From assembly GCF_018476525.1 (NCBI RefSeq), contig NZ_JAHCST010000003.1, positions 124,001 to 188,000 of the forward strand: a DNA stretch of 64,000 nt, given 5' to 3'. Below, in pieces: positions 36,867-45,420 of this stretch. The notes beneath the pieces were generated by a model. The model had not been told where the DNA came from and made no database searches. It worked only from the letters and a program-made list of their open reading frames with translations. Each line of letters opens with the position of its first letter. The stretch's first letter is position 1. This stretch comes from Acrocarpospora catenulata (lineage in GTDB: Bacteria > Actinomycetota > Actinomycetes > Streptosporangiales > Streptosporangiaceae). The position numbers and the translations under genes were made by a program.

Positions 36867-37288
36867 TTGGCACCGTCCACGACTTCGCGCCCGTTCAGGG
36901 GCTTGGCGAGCTTGACGATGGTCGCCTTCTCGATGGCGATTTCGATGCAGACGGCCTCCTCGTCGGTGGTGCCCTCCCAGAGGGTCACCGTCACGGTGGA
37001 GGCGGTCTCGGTCACCTCGACCCGGTCGAGGGAGTAGCAGGGCTCGACCCCGGAGGTCCAGGTGATCTTCAGACCCTCGGCCACGGGGGTGGCGCTGGTC
37101 CAGGGCACCTTACGCGGATTGATCGTGTTCCCGACGGGGACGGCCATCGAGGGCCCGGCGCTGGGCACGCCCGAACTCGCCGGAACGCTGACCGGCTGGT
37201 CGGGGTTGGCGGCGCTGTCCACGGCTCGCCCCTCTCCGCAGGCCACCACCGTCGACAGCAGTAGCGCGATTAGCCAGATCCTTCTCAT
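36863..37288 (-). CDS. Small lipoprotein, tandem paralogue
   Basis: A 141-residue lipoprotein. The signal MRRIWLIALLLSTVVACGEG carries a lipobox (VVAC). A Pro/Ser-rich linker precedes the mature domain with two cysteines (EPCYSLDRVEVTET and EAVCIEIAIEKATIV) and a C-terminal REVVDGAK. It shares this domain with the next gene, so the pair arose by duplication, with one copy lipid-anchored and the other freely secreted. Starts further upstream in frame lack support; ATG at 37288 begins a proper signal peptide. Function unknown. Confidence 0.82.
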   Translation of the reverse strand: MRRIWLIALLLSTVVACGEGRAVDSAANPDQPVSVPASSGVPSAGPSMAVPVGNTINPRKVPWTSATPVAEGLKITWTSGVEPCYSLDRVEVTETASTVTVTLWEGTTDEEAVCIEIAIEKATIVKLAKPLNGREVVDGAK

Positions 37289-37330
37289 GACCTTATGACG
37301 GCCGGCCCCCGAGCGAGGTTCATATACCCA

Positions 37331-37359
37331 TTGACTCCGGTATGACCCGGGCTTAAATT
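37331..37359 (+). promoter_or_regulatory. Near-consensus promoter for a leaderless ABC transporter transcript
   Basis: TTGACT (37331-37336), a 17-base spacer and TAAATT (37354-37359). The ATG at 37366 is exactly 7 bases after the -10 box, at the expected +1, so the message should begin with the start codon. No Shine-Dalgarno precedes the ATG. Confidence 0.85.
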
Positions 37360-37365
37360 CAACGC

Positions 37366-38094
37366 ATGATGAATTCAACCGGCCCGGCGGTCTCGGTACG
37401 GGACCTCCGGGTGACCCGAGGCCGCCGCGAGGTGCTCCACGGGTTGACGTTCGAGGTGCCCAGAGGCCAGATCACCGGCCTGCTCGGCCCCAGCGGCTGC
37501 GGCAAGACCACCCTGATCCGATCGATCGTGGGCGTCCAGGTCGTGGCGGGCGGCGAGGTCACCGTGCTCGGCCAGCCCGCGGGCAGCCCGGCGCTCCGCC
37601 GCACTATCGGCTACTCCACCCAGAACCCCGCCATCTACCGCGACCTGTCGGTGCGCGAGAACCTGCGCTACTTCGCCGCCGTACTCGGCGCGCCCAAGGA
37701 CGACGTGGACCGGGTGCTGGAAGAGGTCGGCCTCACCCCCTACCAGCGGCAGCTGGGCGGCACGCTCTCCGGCGGCCAGCTCAGCCGGGCCAGCCTGGCG
37801 GTCTCTCTGCTCGGCAGCCCTGAGCTGCTGCTGCTCGACGAGCCCACGGTCGGCCTGGACCCGGTGCTCCGCAAGGAGCTCTGGGAGCTGTTCCAAGGCC
37901 TGGCCGAGCGCGGCACCACCGTGCTGGTCACCAGCCACGTGATGGACGAGGCGGCCCGCTGCCAGCGGCTGCTCATCCTGCGGGAGGGCGAGATCCTGGC
38001 CGACGACACCCCCCGTGCGCTGCGCGAGCGGACCAGGACCCTGGACATGGAGGAGGCGTTCCTGCGCCTCATCGAGGAGAGGCAGGCCGCGTGA
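37366..38094 (+). CDS. ABC-2 exporter ATP-binding protein
   Basis: A 242-residue ABC ATPase with Walker A GPSGCGKTT (about 40-48), signature LSGGQLSRA (about 135-143), Walker B LLLLDEPTVGLD and switch histidine VTSHVMDEA. It is of the DrrA/CcmA type that pairs with ABC-2 permeases, like the next gene. The start is leaderless, from the promoter at 37331; an ATG at 37369 is an alternative. It overlaps the permease gene by 4 bases. The exported compound is unknown; lipids, drugs or polysaccharides are typical. Confidence 0.94.
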   Translation: MMNSTGPAVSVRDLRVTRGRREVLHGLTFEVPRGQITGLLGPSGCGKTTLIRSIVGVQVVAGGEVTVLGQPAGSPALRRTIGYSTQNPAIYRDLSVRENLRYFAAVLGAPKDDVDRVLEEVGLTPYQRQLGGTLSGGQLSRASLAVSLLGSPELLLLDEPTVGLDPVLRKELWELFQGLAERGTTVLVTSHVMDEAARCQRLLILREGEILADDTPRALRERTRTLDMEEAFLRLIEERQAA

Positions 38095-38825
38095 ACGCCA
38101 CGATCACCCTGGCCACCGCGCGCCGGATCATGACCCAGCTCCGCAACGACCGCCGCACGGTCGCGCTCATGAGCCTGGTCCCCACCCTGGTCATCACGCT
38201 GCTCTACTTCGTGATCGACGACGAGCGCTCGTTCACCGCCTGGGCGCCCATCCTGTTGTGTGTCTTCCCGTTCCTGGTGATGTTCCTGGTCACCTCGATC
38301 AGCACGCTCCGGGAGCGCACCTCCGGCACTCTGGAGCGGCTGATGGCCTCCCCGCTCCGCCAGCTCGACCTCCTGATCGGGTACGGTCTGGCGTTCGGCT
38401 TCATGGCCGTCCTCCAGGTCTCGCTGGCGCTGGCCGTCTCGCTCACCTGGCTGGGCCTGGAGCTGACCGGACCGCTCTGGCCGCTGGTGCTGGTGGCGCT
38501 GCTCAACGCCCTGCTTGGCACCGCGCTCGGGCTGCTGTGCAGCGCGTTCGCCCGGACCGAGTTCCAGGCCGTGCAGTTCATGCCGGTGGTGATGATCCCG
38601 CAGCTGTTGCTCGGCGGCATCCTGGTCCCCCGCGACCAGATGGCCACCGTGCTGGAGTGGATCTCCAACGTGCTGCCCATGTCGTACGCGATCGAGGGCA
38701 TGAAGCTGGCCGTGGTCAGCGACGACCTGAGCGGCGACTTCTGGCGGGACGTACTGGTCGTCGGGGGCTCCATCCTCCTCGCCCTGGGCCTCGGCGCGGC
38801 CACCTTGCGCCGCCGCACCCCCTAG
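38091..38825 (+). CDS. ABC-2 type transporter permease
   Basis: A 244-residue membrane protein with six hydrophobic segments. The ABC-2 signature region SISTLRERTSGTLERLMASP (about 69-88) and QLLLGGILVPRDQMATVLEW (about 178-197) is intact. With the ATPase encoded just upstream (4-base overlap, GTG start) it forms a DrrAB-like exporter. The substrate cannot be predicted. A 47-base gap separates it from proC, with no terminator visible. Confidence 0.93.
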   Translation: MNATITLATARRIMTQLRNDRRTVALMSLVPTLVITLLYFVIDDERSFTAWAPILLCVFPFLVMFLVTSISTLRERTSGTLERLMASPLRQLDLLIGYGLAFGFMAVLQVSLALAVSLTWLGLELTGPLWPLVLVALLNALLGTALGLLCSAFARTEFQAVQFMPVVMIPQLLLGGILVPRDQMATVLEWISNVLPMSYAIEGMKLAVVSDDLSGDFWRDVLVVGGSILLALGLGAATLRRRTP

Positions 38826-38872
38826 ATCGGTAGGCTGCGGGCGATCCCCAGAACAACGAGGTGTGACACGTC

Positions 38873-39667
38873 ATGATCGCGATTCTCGGTACCGGCAAGA
38901 TGGGCGAGGCCCTGCTCTCCGGCCTGGTCAGGGCGGGGCGCAGGCCCAGCGAGATCATGGTCACCGCGCGCCGTGAGGACCGCGCCAAGGACCTGACCGA
39001 CCGGTACGGCGTGCACGTGTGCGGCAACGCCGAGGCGGCGGCCACCGCCGACACGCTCATCCTGGCGGTCAAGCCCCAGGACATGGGCGCGCTGCTGACC
39101 GAGATCGCCCCCCACCTGCCCCCCGGCCGCCTGGTCATCTCGGTGGCCGCGGGCATCACCACCGCGTTCGTGGAGGCCCGGCTGGGCGAGGCGACGCCGG
39201 TGGTCCGGGTGATGTCCAACACGCCGGTGCTGGTGGACGAGGCGATGAGCGTGATCTCGGCGGGGGCGCACGCCGCCGAGGAGCACATGCGCCGGGCCGA
39301 GGCGCTGCTCGCGCCGGTGGGCAAGGTGCTGCGCATCCCGGAGTCCCAGCAGGACGCGGCGACCGCGCTCTCCGGCAGCGGCCCGGCCTACTTCTTCTAC
39401 CTGGTGGAGGCGATGGTGGACGCGGGCATCCTGCTGGGCATGCCGCGGGCCGCCGCGCTGGACATGGTCACCCAGTCCATCGTTGGGGCGGCGATCATGC
39501 TCCGCGACTCAGGCGAGCATCCGGTGATCCTGCGGGAGGCGGTCACCTCGCCCGGGGGCACCACCATCTCCGCCATCGCCGAGCTGGAGCGGCACCGGGT
39601 GCGGGCGGCGTTCCTGGACGCGATCGAGGCGGCCAGGGACCGGAGCCGGCAGCTGGCCGCCGGGTGA
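38873..39667 (+). CDS. proC: Pyrroline-5-carboxylate reductase
   Basis: A 264-residue enzyme making L-proline from pyrroline-5-carboxylate with NAD(P)H. The Rossmann motif ILGTGKMGEALLSGL (residues 3-17) and the C-terminal signature HPVILREAVTSPGGTTISAI (about 223-242), with GSGPAYFF before it, are diagnostic. The length is typical. The ATG at 38873 is preceded by CGAGGTGTG at about 9 bases. It may be cotranscribed with the ABC exporter upstream, though no functional link is evident. Confidence 0.97.
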   Translation: MIAILGTGKMGEALLSGLVRAGRRPSEIMVTARREDRAKDLTDRYGVHVCGNAEAAATADTLILAVKPQDMGALLTEIAPHLPPGRLVISVAAGITTAFVEARLGEATPVVRVMSNTPVLVDEAMSVISAGAHAAEEHMRRAEALLAPVGKVLRIPESQQDAATALSGSGPAYFFYLVEAMVDAGILLGMPRAAALDMVTQSIVGAAIMLRDSGEHPVILREAVTSPGGTTISAIAELERHRVRAAFLDAIEAARDRSRQLAAG

Positions 39668-39702
39668 AAATCGCCTGATGGACCCCTGGTCACCTGGCGA
39701 AA

Positions 39703-39717
39703 AACCATTTAATGGTT
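39703..39717. promoter_or_regulatory. Palindrome upstream of the MFS exporter gene
   Basis: AACCATT-T-AATGGTT, a 15-base perfect palindrome in an AT-rich patch, 51 bases before the MFS start. The base composition contrasts with the surroundings. It is a candidate operator for a local repressor acting elsewhere; no regulator gene is adjacent. Confidence 0.55.
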
Positions 39718-39767
39718 AACAAACTTTCCAGATAAGCTTTGCCCTCCTGGACGTATTGGGGGGCAAA

Positions 39768-40979
39768 GTGGCGCAAGCCGTACAAGTCACGCCGGGGCTG
39801 TGGACGCGGGACTTCTCGCTCTACTTCGTCGGGCGGGCGGTGGCGCTGATGGGCGACGCCATGCTGCCGGTCGCGGTCACCCTCGGGGTGCTCAGGCTCT
39901 ACGGCTCGGTGGGGGTCGGCCTGGTGCTGGCCTGCTGGATGGGCGCCTTCGGGGGTCTGGTGCTCTTCGGCGGGGTGTTCGCCGACTGGTTCACCGCCAG
40001 GAAGATGATGATCGGGGCGGACCTGCTCCGGGTGGTCACCCATCTGGTGGTGGCCGTGGCCTTCCTCACCGGCACCCCCGCGCTCTGGCTGATCGCGGTC
40101 ATGTCCCTGCTCAGCGGGGTCGGGGCGGCGCTCTTTCAGCCCGGCGTGAACAGCATGATCCCGCAGCTGGCGGCGGACCCGCAGCGGGCCAACGCGGTGC
40201 TCCGGGTGGCCGACGCCGTCGCCCGCCTGCTCGGCCCGGCTCTCGCCGGGGCCGTGGTGCTGGCCGGGGGCCCCGGCCTGGTGTACGCGGTGAACGCCGG
40301 CACCTTCGCGGTCAGCGCGGCCTGCCTGCTCGCCCTGCGGGTGCGCCTGGCCGCGGTCGTCGGCTCCCAGCTGATCAGGGACCTGCGCGAGGGCTGGCGG
40401 GAGTTCCGGGCCAGGACCTGGATGTGGGCGGTGATCCTGGTCTGGGTCGTTTACGGCGTGTTGCTCTTCGGCCCGATCTGGCCGCTCGGCGCCGAGCTGG
40501 TCACCGGCAGCCTGGGCGAGGCCGCGTACGTCGCGGGGGTGAGCGCGGAGGGCGTCGGCAGCGTGCTGGGCGGCCTGGTGGCCATGCGCTACCGGCCCGC
40601 CCGCCCGCTCCTCGCCGGGGCGGTGGCCATGATCGGATTCATGGGCATGCCGCTGGTGATCGCGCTCCGGCTGCCGCTGCCCTGGCTGCTGACCGGGATG
40701 ACGCTGGCGGGCGCGGCCTGGGCGTTCTGGTCGGTGATGTGGGCGACCAGCGTGCAGACCCAGGTGCCGGGGGAGGTGCTCAACCGGGTCACCGCGTACG
40801 AGGTGGCGGGGTCGGTGCTGAGCATCCCGATCGGGCAGGCGCTGGCCCCGGTGGTGGCCGCGCGGGTGGGGGCGGAGACGGTGGTGCTGTTCGGGTTCGG
40901 GGCGGGGTTGCTCGGCATCGCCGTCCTGGTCGGGACGCCCGCCGTGCGGAACCTTCAAGCCATTCAAAAGGGCGAGTAA
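39768..40979 (+). CDS. MFS exporter
   Basis: A 403-residue major facilitator with about twelve hydrophobic segments, the EntS/DHA3 type. It has FSLYFVGRAVALMGDAMLPV at TM1, VFADWFTARKMMIGADLLRV at the TM2-TM3 loop and FQPGVNSMIPQLAADPQRAN at TM4-5, all typical for MFS_3 exporters. The GTG at 39768 is chosen, with GGGGGG 4 bases before. The frame continues to a TTG at 39756, a weaker start. It probably exports a small molecule or siderophore; the substrate is unknown. Confidence 0.9.
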   Translation: MAQAVQVTPGLWTRDFSLYFVGRAVALMGDAMLPVAVTLGVLRLYGSVGVGLVLACWMGAFGGLVLFGGVFADWFTARKMMIGADLLRVVTHLVVAVAFLTGTPALWLIAVMSLLSGVGAALFQPGVNSMIPQLAADPQRANAVLRVADAVARLLGPALAGAVVLAGGPGLVYAVNAGTFAVSAACLLALRVRLAAVVGSQLIRDLREGWREFRARTWMWAVILVWVVYGVLLFGPIWPLGAELVTGSLGEAAYVAGVSAEGVGSVLGGLVAMRYRPARPLLAGAVAMIGFMGMPLVIALRLPLPWLLTGMTLAGAAWAFWSVMWATSVQTQVPGEVLNRVTAYEVAGSVLSIPIGQALAPVVAARVGAETVVLFGFGAGLLGIAVLVGTPAVRNLQAIQKGE

Positions 40980-40992
40980 TAGCCACATTACG

Positions 40993-42357
40993 ATGGGTCA
41001 GGTGGCGATCCGTCGCGGAATTCCCCCGCTTCTCGTCCTCACCTTCCTGCTCACCGGCTGCACCGGGGACGAGCCGCCGAAGGTGCAGCTGGCCCAGGTC
41101 GGCCGGGCCTCGGTGAGCGAGGTGGTGGAGGCGCCGGGCACGGTCGGCGCCCGGGCCACCGCGGCGCTCACCTCGCCCGCCGCCGGCACGGTCGACAAGC
41201 TCTACGTGAGCGACGGCGACACCGTGGAGAAGGGCCAGCTGCTGGCCAGGATCGACTCACCGGCCGCCAAGGACCAGCTCGACCAGGCCCGCGAGGCCGA
41301 CCGCCAGGCCAGCGCCAGACCGGCCACCGCCCCCGCCTCGGTACGGCTGCCGCGCCTGCGGCTCCCCGCCGCACTCGACGCCGAGGTGCGCCACTGCTTC
41401 GCCAAGGCCAGGAAGGCGGCCCGCAAGATCGAGGACAGGACGGTACGGGAACACCTGCTGACCGCCCTGGACGCGGCGCAAGCCCAGCACAAGGCCCAGC
41501 AACGCGCGCTCAGCGAGATCGTGAACGGCCTCAACACCTCCGTACAGCAGGTCTCCGGCCAGCTCGGCGCGGGACTCGGCGGCCTCACCGCCTCGATGAG
41601 CTCCCTCCAGGCCGCCTCCCGCACACAGACCAAGGCGGCGGTCAAAGCCGCCAGGTCCACGGTGAAGGCGCTCACCATCAAGGCCCCCTTCGACGGCGTG
41701 GTCACCCTCGGCGGCGGCAGCTCCGGCGGCCAGCCGAACCTGGGCGCGCTGCTGCCGGCGGGGCTGAGCGCGGGATTGAGCGCCCCCGCGAGCACCGGCC
41801 GGTCCAGCGGCGCGATCGCGGTGGGCGTGCCGGTGGCCGCCGGGGACACCCTCCTCACCGTCACCGACATCTCCGAGCTCACCCTGGCCGCCGACGTGGA
41901 CGAGACCGACGTGCTCCTGGTCAAGGACGGCACCTCGGCGGTGGTCGAGTTCGACGCGGTCCCCGGCGGCAGCTACGCGGCCGAGGTGACCGGGATCGGC
42001 GTCACCCCCAAGGAGGGCGCCACCGGCGGCGTCAGCTACCCGGTCCGGCTCACCCTCGGCCCGGGCAGATACGACGACGGCACCGAGGCGCCCGCCCCCA
42101 AACCGGGCATGAGCGCCGTCATCCGCCTCACCGTACGGGAGGCCGTGGATGTGGTCGCGGTGCCCACATCGGCCATCGTCACCAGCGGCCGGGAGAACGT
42201 GGTCTGGGTGGACAACGAGGGCCGCGCGCAACGCCGTACCGTGAAGCTCGGGGCCCAGGGCGACACCATGGTCGAGGTCCTCTCCGGCCTGAGCGTGGGC
42301 GACCGGATCGTGGTGCGCGGCGCCGACACCGTACGCGACGGCCAGGAACTGGCGTGA
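40993..42357 (+). CDS. MacA-like periplasmic adaptor lipoprotein of an ABC exporter
   Basis: A 454-residue lipoprotein with lipobox LLTGC (Cys about 22). The HlyD/MacA fold is present: a lipoyl-like segment with VEAPGTVGARATAALTSPAA and VDKLYVSDGDTVEKGQLLAR (about 58-80), a helical hairpin (about 85-215), a second lipoyl half with IKAPFDGVVTLGG, and a beta-barrel with DISELTLAADVDETDV. It couples the MacB-like ATPase and permease downstream to export. In a monoderm it would work outside the membrane. The stop overlaps the next start (GTGA). Confidence 0.92.
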   Translation: MGQVAIRRGIPPLLVLTFLLTGCTGDEPPKVQLAQVGRASVSEVVEAPGTVGARATAALTSPAAGTVDKLYVSDGDTVEKGQLLARIDSPAAKDQLDQAREADRQASARPATAPASVRLPRLRLPAALDAEVRHCFAKARKAARKIEDRTVREHLLTALDAAQAQHKAQQRALSEIVNGLNTSVQQVSGQLGAGLGGLTASMSSLQAASRTQTKAAVKAARSTVKALTIKAPFDGVVTLGGGSSGGQPNLGALLPAGLSAGLSAPASTGRSSGAIAVGVPVAAGDTLLTVTDISELTLAADVDETDVLLVKDGTSAVVEFDAVPGGSYAAEVTGIGVTPKEGATGGVSYPVRLTLGPGRYDDGTEAPAPKPGMSAVIRLTVREAVDVVAVPTSAIVTSGRENVVWVDNEGRAQRRTVKLGAQGDTMVEVLSGLSVGDRIVVRGADTVRDGQELA

Positions 42358-43052
42358 CCGCCTTCGAGGCGATCGGGCTGACCCGCTCCTACCAGTTGGA
42401 GGGGGTCTCGGTGGACGCGCTCCGCGGCGTGGACCTGACGATCGGCGCCGGGGAGTTCGCCGCCATCATCGGCCCCTCAGGGAGCGGCAAGTCCACCCTG
42501 ATGCACCTGCTCGGCTGCCTGGACCGGCCCACCTCCGGCATCCTGCGGGTGGGCGGCGTGGACGTGGCCACCCTGGACGACGGCCAGTTGGCCGACCTGC
42601 GCAACCGCACCATCGGCTTCGTCTTCCAGTCCTTCCACCTGCTGGCCAGGACCACCGCGCTGGACAACGTGGCGCTGCCGCTGGTCTACCGGGGCGTGCC
42701 GCGCGGCGAGCGGCGGAACAGGGCCAGGGCCGCGCTGGAGGCGGTCGGTCTGGAACACCGGCTGGACCACCGCCCCTCCCAGATGTCCGGCGGCGAGCAG
42801 CAGCGGGTGGCCATCGCCCGCGCCCTGGTCGGCGACCCCCAGGTGGTGCTGGCCGACGAGCCCACCGGCAACCTGGACTCGCGCAACGGCGCCGAGGTGA
42901 TGAACCTGCTGCGGCGGCTGAACGGGGAGAACGGGGTGGCCGTGCTGCTGGTCACCCACGAGCGGGAGGTGGCCGAACAGGCGCACCGCCAGATCCACGT
43001 CAGGGACGGCCGGATCGAGCACGACACCGGGGGCTCGGTGACGCTCGCGTGA
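42354..43052 (+). CDS. MacB/LolD-type ABC ATP-binding protein
   Basis: A 232-residue ATPase with Walker A GPSGSGKST (about 42-50), Q-loop FQSFHLL, signature MSGGEQQRVAIARAL (about 143-157), Walker B VVLADEPTGNLD and switch histidine VTHEREVAE. This is the LolD/MacB/FtsE class that drives mechanotransmission rather than classical import. It overlaps the adaptor gene upstream and the permease gene downstream by 4 bases each, so the three form one tripartite-like exporter. Confidence 0.95.
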   Translation: MTAFEAIGLTRSYQLEGVSVDALRGVDLTIGAGEFAAIIGPSGSGKSTLMHLLGCLDRPTSGILRVGGVDVATLDDGQLADLRNRTIGFVFQSFHLLARTTALDNVALPLVYRGVPRGERRNRARAALEAVGLEHRLDHRPSQMSGGEQQRVAIARALVGDPQVVLADEPTGNLDSRNGAEVMNLLRRLNGENGVAVLLVTHEREVAEQAHRQIHVRDGRIEHDTGGSVTLA

Positions 43053-44233
43053 GAACCGCAGAAGCCATGCGCATGGCGCTGGAGGCGCTCCGGGTCAACC
43101 GGCTGCGCAGCGCCCTCACCATGCTGGGCGTGATCATCGGCGTCTCCGCCGTGGTGATCCTGGTGGCCATCGGCACCGGCGCCAAGGACGCCATCGAACG
43201 GGAGATCGCCGGCCTGGGCAGCAACATCATCCTGGTGGTGCCCGGCCAGCTGAACTTCGCCGCCGCGCCCACCCAGAGCCGCCTGGACCTGGGCGACGTG
43301 GCCTACATCCGGCGGGTGGTCGGCGACCCGACCAGGGTCACCGTCTCGGTGCAGTCCGGCGAGACCATCCGGGTCGGCCGCCAGGAGGCGTTCGTCACCG
43401 TGGTCGGCACCGACCAGTACGTGCCCAACGTCTTCGACCGCCCGCTGCGCCGGGGCAGGTACCTGAGCGAGACCGACGTGGACACCCGCCGCCGGGTGGT
43501 CATCCTCGGCTCGGAGGTGGCCGCCCGCCTGTACGGCGACGTGGACCCGATCGGCCGTCAGGCCACCATCTCCGGCGTGCGGTTCCGGGTGATCGGCGTG
43601 TACGAGACGGTCGGCGCCACCTTCGGGGTGGCCAGGGACCAGGAGGTGCACGTCCCGGTGACCACCGCGCAGCGGCTGATCGGGGTGGCCCGGATCAACG
43701 GCATCGGGATCGGCGCCTCCGGGCCCGACGAGATCGAGCCGCTGCGGGAGCGGGTGGTGGACGCGCTGGTGCAGCGGTACCCGGGGGAGAAGTTCTCGGC
43801 GGTCACCCAGACCCAGCTGCTCGGCACCATCGGCAGCGTGCTCGGCATGCTGACCGGCGTGCTGGCCGCCATCGCCGGGATCTCGCTGCTGGTCGGCGGG
43901 GTCGGGGTGTCCAACATCATGCTGGTCAGCGTGCGGGAGCGGACCAAGGAGATCGGCCTGCGCAAGGCGCTGGGCGCGCGGCAGCGGGACATCCTCGGCC
44001 AGTTCCTGATCGAGGCGGTGCTGCTCACCACCATCGGCGGGGTGCTGGGCATCCTGCTCGGGGTGGGCGGCTCGCTGCTGATCCAGGCGCTCTCCCCGGT
44101 CCCGGCCTCGATCACGCTCTGGTCGGTGGCGCTCGCCTTCGGGGTGTCGGCGGGGGTCGGGGTGTTCTTCGGGGTGGCTCCGGCCCGCCGCGCGGGGCGG
44201 CTGGACCCGGTGGTTGCGTTACGTGCGGAATAG
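43049..44233 (+). CDS. MacB-like ABC permease (FtsX fold)
   Basis: A 394-residue permease with four membrane helices (about 22-45 and three in the last 130 residues). A large MacB_PCD extracytoplasmic domain (about 50-245) carries SGETIRVGRQEAFVTVVGTD, and the C-terminal FtsX region has SVRERTKEIGLRKALGARQR. It forms the membrane part of the MacAB-like exporter with the two preceding genes. Typical substrates are peptides, lipoproteins or macrolides, but none can be assigned here. GTG start, overlapping by 4 bases. Confidence 0.95.
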   Translation: MRTAEAMRMALEALRVNRLRSALTMLGVIIGVSAVVILVAIGTGAKDAIEREIAGLGSNIILVVPGQLNFAAAPTQSRLDLGDVAYIRRVVGDPTRVTVSVQSGETIRVGRQEAFVTVVGTDQYVPNVFDRPLRRGRYLSETDVDTRRRVVILGSEVAARLYGDVDPIGRQATISGVRFRVIGVYETVGATFGVARDQEVHVPVTTAQRLIGVARINGIGIGASGPDEIEPLRERVVDALVQRYPGEKFSAVTQTQLLGTIGSVLGMLTGVLAAIAGISLLVGGVGVSNIMLVSVRERTKEIGLRKALGARQRDILGQFLIEAVLLTTIGGVLGILLGVGGSLLIQALSPVPASITLWSVALAFGVSAGVGVFFGVAPARRAGRLDPVVALRAE

Positions 44234-44250
44234 GGCCGTACGGTAATTTC

Positions 44251-45420
44251 GTGGGCATGAGCGACGCGGTGCGGGTGGTCTGGGACGACGCGCTGACGTC
44301 GTACAACTTTGGGCCCAGCCATCCGCTGGCGCCGGTCCGGGTGGAGCTGACCATGCGCCTGGCCCGCGAGCTGGGCGTGCTGGACGCGGTGGAGCTGACC
44401 GGCTGCTCGCCCGCCACCGACGACGAGCTGGCCCTGGTTCACCAACGGGACTATCTGGAGGCCGTGAAGCAGGTCTCCAAGACCGGCCGTCCCGACCTCG
44501 CCTACGGCCTGGGCACCGCCGACAACCCGGCCTTTCCCGGCGTGCACGAGGCCGCCGCGCTGATCGCCGGGGCCAGTCTGACCGCCGCCAGGGCGGTCTG
44601 GTCGGGCGAGGCCCAGCACGCGCTGAACGTGGCCGGCGGTCTGCACCACGCGATGCCCGCCACCGCCTGGGGCTTCTGCGTCTACAACGACCCCGCGGTG
44701 GCCATCGCCTGGCTGCTCGCCCAGGGCGCCACCCGGATCGCGTACGTGGACGTGGACGTGCACCACGGCGACGGGGTGCAGACGGCGTTCTACGACGACA
44801 CCCGGGTGCTCACCATCAGCCTGCACGAGTCCCCCCGCACGCTCTTCCCCGGCACCGGCCGCCCCGAGGAGACCGGTGCCGACGGGACCGCCGTGAACGT
44901 GGCGCTGCCCGCCGGGTGCGGCGACCGGGGCTGGCTGCGCGCCTTCCACGCCGTGGTGCCGCCGCTGCTGCGCGAGTTCCAGCCCGAGATCCTGGTCAGC
45001 CAGCACGGCTGCGACAGCCACGCGCTGGACCCGCTGGCCAACCTGACGCTCAGCCTGGACGGCCAGCGTGCCGCCTACCAGGCCGTGCACCGGTTGGCGC
45101 ACGAGACCGCAGGAGGCAGGTGGGTGGCCACCGGGGGCGGCGGCTACGAGCTGGTCCAGGTGGTGCCGCGGGCCTGGACCCACCTGATCGCCGAGGCCGC
45201 CGGGGTGCCGGTGGACCCGGCCACCCCGACCCCCGAGGCGTGGCGGGAGTACGCGCGGCGACGGACCGGGGAGCTCCCCCCGTTGGTGATGACCGACGGC
45301 CGCGTCCCGGACTACCGCGACTTCTCCGAGGGGTACGACCCCGCCGACCCCGTTGACCGCGCGATCATGGCCACCCGGAACGCGGTCTTCCCCTGCCACG
45401 GACTGGACCCGATGCCATGA
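44251..45420 (+). CDS. acuC: Acetoin utilisation-type deacetylase (AcuC, class II HDAC-like)
   Basis: A 389-residue zinc-dependent deacetylase. Conserved features include HHAMPATAWGFCVYNDPAVA, the zinc ligands in YVDVDVHHGDGVQ (Asp and His), SQHGCDSHALDPLANL and GGGGYEL. It could deacetylate acetyl-CoA synthetase or other lysines. TACGGT lies exactly 12 to 7 bases upstream of the GTG at 44251, so the transcript is probably leaderless despite the nearby operon. An ATG at 44257 is an alternative. It overlaps the next gene by 4 bases. Confidence 0.93.
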   Translation: MGMSDAVRVVWDDALTSYNFGPSHPLAPVRVELTMRLARELGVLDAVELTGCSPATDDELALVHQRDYLEAVKQVSKTGRPDLAYGLGTADNPAFPGVHEAAALIAGASLTAARAVWSGEAQHALNVAGGLHHAMPATAWGFCVYNDPAVAIAWLLAQGATRIAYVDVDVHHGDGVQTAFYDDTRVLTISLHESPRTLFPGTGRPEETGADGTAVNVALPAGCGDRGWLRAFHAVVPPLLREFQPEILVSQHGCDSHALDPLANLTLSLDGQRAAYQAVHRLAHETAGGRWVATGGGGYELVQVVPRAWTHLIAEAAGVPVDPATPTPEAWREYARRRTGELPPLVMTDGRVPDYRDFSEGYDPADPVDRAIMATRNAVFPCHGLDPMP

